Of a DNA stretch of 64,000 nucleotides, positions 60,854 to 64,000 are shown piece by piece (the stretch's first letter is position 1; the number at the start of each line of letters is the position of its first letter). Under the pieces are notes generated by a model, which made no database searches, was not told the DNA's origin, and worked only from the letters and a program-made list of their open reading frames with translations. The DNA is taken from positions 124,001 through 188,000 of the forward strand of contig JBBCIY010000007.1 of assembly GCA_037189645.1 (NCBI GenBank), given 5' to 3'. The DNA is from Taishania sp037189645. Lineage in GTDB: Bacteria; Bacteroidota; Bacteroidia; Flavobacteriales_D; Crocinitomicaceae. The translations under genes and the position numbers were made by a program.

Positions 60854-63800
60854 TTAGTATTGAACTTCAATGTATCCTTTATACGGAGGTGTGTTCTCCG
60901 GGTCATTTAACACCAGAATATAGAAATAGGTTCCCGTTGGTACTTTCCCTCCGGAACCGATCGTCGCCCCGTGATTTACCTCGCCATTCCAGTCATTCTG
61001 GTAGCTGTCGGTCTTAAAGATCAGGTTTCCCCAACGGTTATAGATCTCTACGGAGACACCCGGGAAATTTTCCAGGCCGGGGATGGTCCATGTATCATTC
61101 AGGAGGTCTCCATCCGGGGTTACCAGGTCAGGAATCACCAGGCAATCTGCTTTCGGCTCTACACTGAGGTAAGTCGAATCCGTTGCCGAACAACCACTGC
61201 TATCCGTTATGGTAATATAGTACCATCCCGAATTTTCAGGCTGTGCATTTACCAGGATGAAATCCTGCTCATCAGTAATGTATCCCTGTGGACCTGTCCA
61301 CTCGTAAGACGGTGCATCCGAAGCATAAAACGGAACCGACTCGCCCGGGCATACAATTCCGTCATTTCCTGCATGGATATCAGCTCCCGGAATGGAAATA
61401 GCAATTTCAATGCTGTCTGTCGAAGTACAGTTATTTGCATCTGTTCCTGTAACGATATACCACCCGGTGTTGGAAGCATTCAGACCGGAAATGGTAATGC
61501 TGTTCCCTGAAAATGATGTGTTTCCTGGTCCTTCCCAACTGTACTGATCCGCACCCGAAGCTGTCAGCACCGCAGATGAATTGTTACAATAAACGCCTGT
61601 TGCGGCGTCAGCACTGATGCTTATATCCGGGTTATCGACCATTGATACCAATACAGAATCTTCATTTGAACAACCATTTGCATCTGTACCGGTCACTACA
61701 TAATATCCCGAATTTTCCGAATGGAACGGTTGTACCTGGACACTGCTGCCACTGCCTGTATACGACCCCGGACCTGTCCACGAGTAGTTCACTCCGCCAG
61801 TTGCAGACAAATTTGCTGTTCCCCCCTCACAGATATTCAGACCCGTTCCGGAAGTGGTAACCTGGATATCGGGAAGAGCATGGATTCCCACCATTTCACA
61901 TGCCGGTGGACTTGTACATCCTGCAATGGTTACTGTAAGACAGTAGTTTCCGGTATCATTCTCCGTAAAATCGTCAATGGTGAATTGCGCATCACTCGTG
62001 GTAAACCCTCCCGGCCCCGTCCATTCAAAAGTAGCCCCGGGTTGAGCCGTAGTACTGAAAGAGACCGATGCTCCCGGGCAAAGCATGTTGTCACTTACCG
62101 CAATAGATGGGACATCCGGCGCGCCCGGGTTCGAGATTGTTACCGGTCCGAACTGTGCTTCACAATTGTTGGCATCTGTCACTGTCAATGTGTATGAGCC
62201 GGCCGGCAGCCCATTTACGTTCAATGTGTTTCCTACTTCCACAGCTGCGGCATTGGTCCAGGAATAGCTTGTAATACCGGGTGAATTCACAACCAACCCG
62301 GAAATCGTTCCCGTACTCGCCCCGCAATCGGACGGAGTGACATTCGCCGTACCGGAAATGACCGGAAGCGGATTAACCGTTACCGAATAGCCAGCAGTCG
62401 CCGAGCAGTTCCCTGACGTCCCCGTTACCGTGTAATTGGTCGTTGTCTGTGGTGAAACGGTAATGCCGGAGGCAGTGGAACCGGTGCTCCAGGAATAGGT
62501 TGTTGCACCACCGGCAGTGAGCGTAATGCTTTCTCCACTGCATATCGCCCCGGTAACACCTGGTGTGATCGTAACCGTAGGAGCAGGCTCGACGACTACC
62601 TGGTAATTGGCTGTTGCATCACACCCCCCGGTTGTTCCGGTCACAGTATAAGAAGTGGTCGTTGATGGTGATACAGTAATGCTTGATGTAGTGGAACCAT
62701 CACTCCAGAGATAGGTCGTTGCTCCGTTTGCCGTGAGTGTCACGCTTTGACCGCTGCAAACAGGCCCTGGTACATTTGGTATTACAGACACGACAGGAGC
62801 CGGGTTTACCTGTACCGTAACCGAGTTGGAAGCCACGCAATCATCTACCTCACCATTCACTGTATAAGTGGTCTGAGATGTCGGGGAAACAGTAATACTT
62901 GCTGTTGTCTGCCCGGTATTCCACGTATATGAATCTGCCCCTGTAGCAGTGAGGGTAATGGATTCCCCCGAACAGATCACAGGATTGGCAGCAACATTGA
63001 ACTCAATAATGGGCGAAGGCTTCACTTCAACCTGCACTTCCAATGTCTGCTTGTAATTGCAGAGCCCTGTTACTTCGCAGTAATAGGTCTGTGTCGTTCC
63101 GGGGCTTACCGTAACAGACTGCGTGGTACTTCCATCGTGGTACCACAGGTAGCTGTCTGCACCCGCAGGAGCTGTCAACGTTACAGATTCCCCGATACAA
63201 ATAGGCGTTACATCAGGAATATCGGGAAATTGAATCCCCGAATTGGCAGAGATGGTATAATTACAGATATCCCCGGCATATCCATCCACCATCAGGATAT
63301 AGTCATCTCCTACCGTCAGTCCGTTGGCTGTAATGACGAACTGGGACGAGTGTTCTTCAAAGTTGGATACCGGTACAAAAGCGTCGCAGCCATTGGAGCT
63401 GAAGATCTGCATCTGTATTCCTCCGGCAGGATAATTCCCTACAAAACAATCGTAGATAGATACGGTCAGCGTAGCTGTAGTTGCCGCCGCCGTAAACCGG
63501 ATCCAGGAGTTATTTTCAATATTGACATCAATGTTCGGAGACGAATACGGTCCCGGAATATTGCTCGGTGGATAATACCCGAACGGACCTCCGGAGTTGG
63601 TTCCGTCTACCAGGTTCACTCCGGCCGGCGTTTCATTGTTCCCGTGCATATTTCCCGGCCTGTCGGGCGTAAATGCAGCAGACGTAGAAGCGCTGTATCC
63701 GTTCAGGTCACAGATATAAAGTGCATTTACACATTCATCATTGGTGGCGGTCGTTACACAAAACCCGAAATTCCCGGTATTTGAACCAAACCCCCAGTAA

Positions 63801-64000
63801 CGCAGGTAAACTGTTGACCCCGGCACTAAACCGCCTGCATTGATCATCGGCTTAAAATCATTGGCTGTCCCCGGGTAATTGTTATCATCCGAGCAGACAA
63901 TCTGCGTCAAAGCGCCGCACGTGCCAGAATAAAGTGCCATTACGCCGTCATTAATGCTTCCAGGGCCCATATTCGGCTTATGAGTGATGTTGAGATTCCC
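60854..64000 (-). CDS. Large T9SS type B adhesin-like protein (gliding-motility-associated C-terminal domain; 5' end beyond window)
   Basis: Over 1040 residues; the frame stays open through base 64000, so the start lies outside and the ATG at 63970 is not the true start. The N-terminal visible part has jelly-roll-like domains (SNGCDAFVPV, CNYTISANSG), followed by repeated Ig/PKD-like units with VCSGQSVTLTANGATTYLWS and ICSGESITLTAGGATTYSWS, a SprB-type repeat (SDCGASTGTISGLVV), and a type B sorting domain at the C-terminus (VTPDGDLLNDTWTIPGLENF, NRWGNLIFKTDSYQNDW, GTYFYILVL). It is exported by T9SS and displayed on the surface. Confidence 0.88.
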   Translation of the reverse strand, partial: GNLNITHKPNMGPGSINDGVMALYSGTCGALTQIVCSDDNNYPGTANDFKPMINAGGLVPGSTVYLRYWGFGSNTGNFGFCVTTATNDECVNALYICDLNGYSASTSAAFTPDRPGNMHGNNETPAGVNLVDGTNSGGPFGYYPPSNIPGPYSSPNIDVNIENNSWIRFTAAATTATLTVSIYDCFVGNYPAGGIQMQIFSSNGCDAFVPVSNFEEHSSQFVITANGLTVGDDYILMVDGYAGDICNYTISANSGIQFPDIPDVTPICIGESVTLTAPAGADSYLWYHDGSTTQSVTVSPGTTQTYYCEVTGLCNYKQTLEVQVEVKPSPIIEFNVAANPVICSGESITLTATGADSYTWNTGQTTASITVSPTSQTTYTVNGEVDDCVASNSVTVQVNPAPVVSVIPNVPGPVCSGQSVTLTANGATTYLWSDGSTTSSITVSPSTTTSYTVTGTTGGCDATANYQVVVEPAPTVTITPGVTGAICSGESITLTAGGATTYSWSTGSTASGITVSPQTTTNYTVTGTSGNCSATAGYSVTVNPLPVISGTANVTPSDCGASTGTISGLVVNSPGITSYSWTNAAAVEVGNTLNVNGLPAGSYTLTVTDANNCEAQFGPVTISNPGAPDVPSIAVSDNMLCPGASVSFSTTAQPGATFEWTGPGGFTTSDAQFTIDDFTENDTGNYCLTVTIAGCTSPPACEMVGIHALPDIQVTTSGTGLNICEGGTANLSATGGVNYSWTGPGSYTGSGSSVQVQPFHSENSGYYVVTGTDANGCSNEDSVLVSMVDNPDISISADAATGVYCNNSSAVLTASGADQYSWEGPGNTSFSGNSITISGLNASNTGWYIVTGTDANNCTSTDSIEIAISIPGADIHAGNDGIVCPGESVPFYASDAPSYEWTGPQGYITDEQDFILVNAQPENSGWYYITITDSSGCSATDSTYLSVEPKADCLVIPDLVTPDGDLLNDTWTIPGLENFPGVSVEIYNRWGNLIFKTDSYQNDWNGEVNHGATIGSGGKVPTGTYFYILVLNDPENTPPYKGYIEVQY

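Noticed and set aside
63137..63784. 215-codon plus-strand ORF opposite the type B adhesin
   Set aside because: It is antisense to repeat-rich coding sequence, Arg-rich composition, no start context.
1..64000. Insertion sequences, prophage, CRISPR arrays or defence islands
   Set aside because: No transposase, integrase, Cas or phage gene was seen and no spaced repeat array was found.
1..64000. tRNA or rRNA genes
   Set aside because: The gaps outside rnpB and ssrA show no cloverleaf-like sequence; the only T-arm-like sequence belongs to tmRNA.

Overview
The window is chromosomal DNA from a member of the Bacteroidota, most likely a Flavobacteriales/Crocinitomicaceae (Fluviicola-like) organism. 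The evidence is type IX secretion (T9SS) cargo with type A and type B C-terminal sorting domains, PorP/SprF and OmpA partners, a TonB receptor with a carboxypeptidase-regulatory N-domain, Bacteroidota-type families (DUF5686, DUF4249, DUF4290, DUF3467, GWxTD), general lack of strong Shine-Dalgarno sequences, and many copies of the Bacteroidota -7 promoter element TAnnTTTG at sensible distances from starts. The species is inferred, not proven. No insertion sequence, prophage, CRISPR array or tRNA was seen. The region is mostly housekeeping and cell-envelope chromosome.

Layout. 0-5.5 kb: end of a DUF5686 outer-membrane protein, a LuxC-like acyl-CoA reductase coupled to ribD, then menD. 5.5-8.2 kb: a translationally coupled membrane pair (Wzx-like flippase and Wzy-like protein). 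8.4-14.1 kb: sppA, and divergently a SpoU methyltransferase / TonB receptor / DUF4249 lipoprotein operon. 14.2-17.6 kb: TPR protein, solitary PstS-like lipoprotein, small membrane protein and RNase P RNA. 17.6-21.6 kb: a four-gene operon of ECF sigma factor, inner-membrane-anchored beta-barrel protein, lipoprotein and T9SS cargo. 21.7-33.2 kb: exonuclease, galE, tatD, NarL-type regulator, glycosyltransferase, GWxTD protein, DUF3467, rfbB, CpsB-type PHP phosphatase, RluB-type pseudouridine synthase and beta-barrel proteins.

33.2-35.4 kb is a decaying island: a TPR protein, a truncated WG-repeat-like lipoprotein, a secreted protein with five 17-residue repeats, an orphan N-terminal gene fragment and a MarR pseudogene. 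It is followed by a large T9SS type A protein (35.5-37.9 kb) and tmRNA (38.1-38.5 kb). 39.3-41.4 kb carries four tandem DUF1573 paralogs, then murA (with Asp in place of the catalytic Cys), DUF4290 and purL.

46-54 kb: DUF1295, DUF4256, an ohrR-ohr-DUF1304-nitroreductase redox operon, NDH-2, lipA, an ArsR-type regulator with a perfect inverted repeat upstream, and an Fnr-family regulator divergent from the copper ATPase ccoI with an FNR-like site between them. 56.9-64 kb: a TerB/DnaJ protein and a T9SS type B adhesin / PorP-SprF / OmpA-PD40 operon that runs off the right edge.

The recurring themes are envelope and surface-protein export, glycan assembly, and redox or oxygen response. The observations most worth a second look are the sigma/barrel/T9SS operon, the DUF1573 expansion, the C-to-D MurA, the pseudogene island, and four genes whose start codon lies at the predicted transcription start (leaderless mRNAs).
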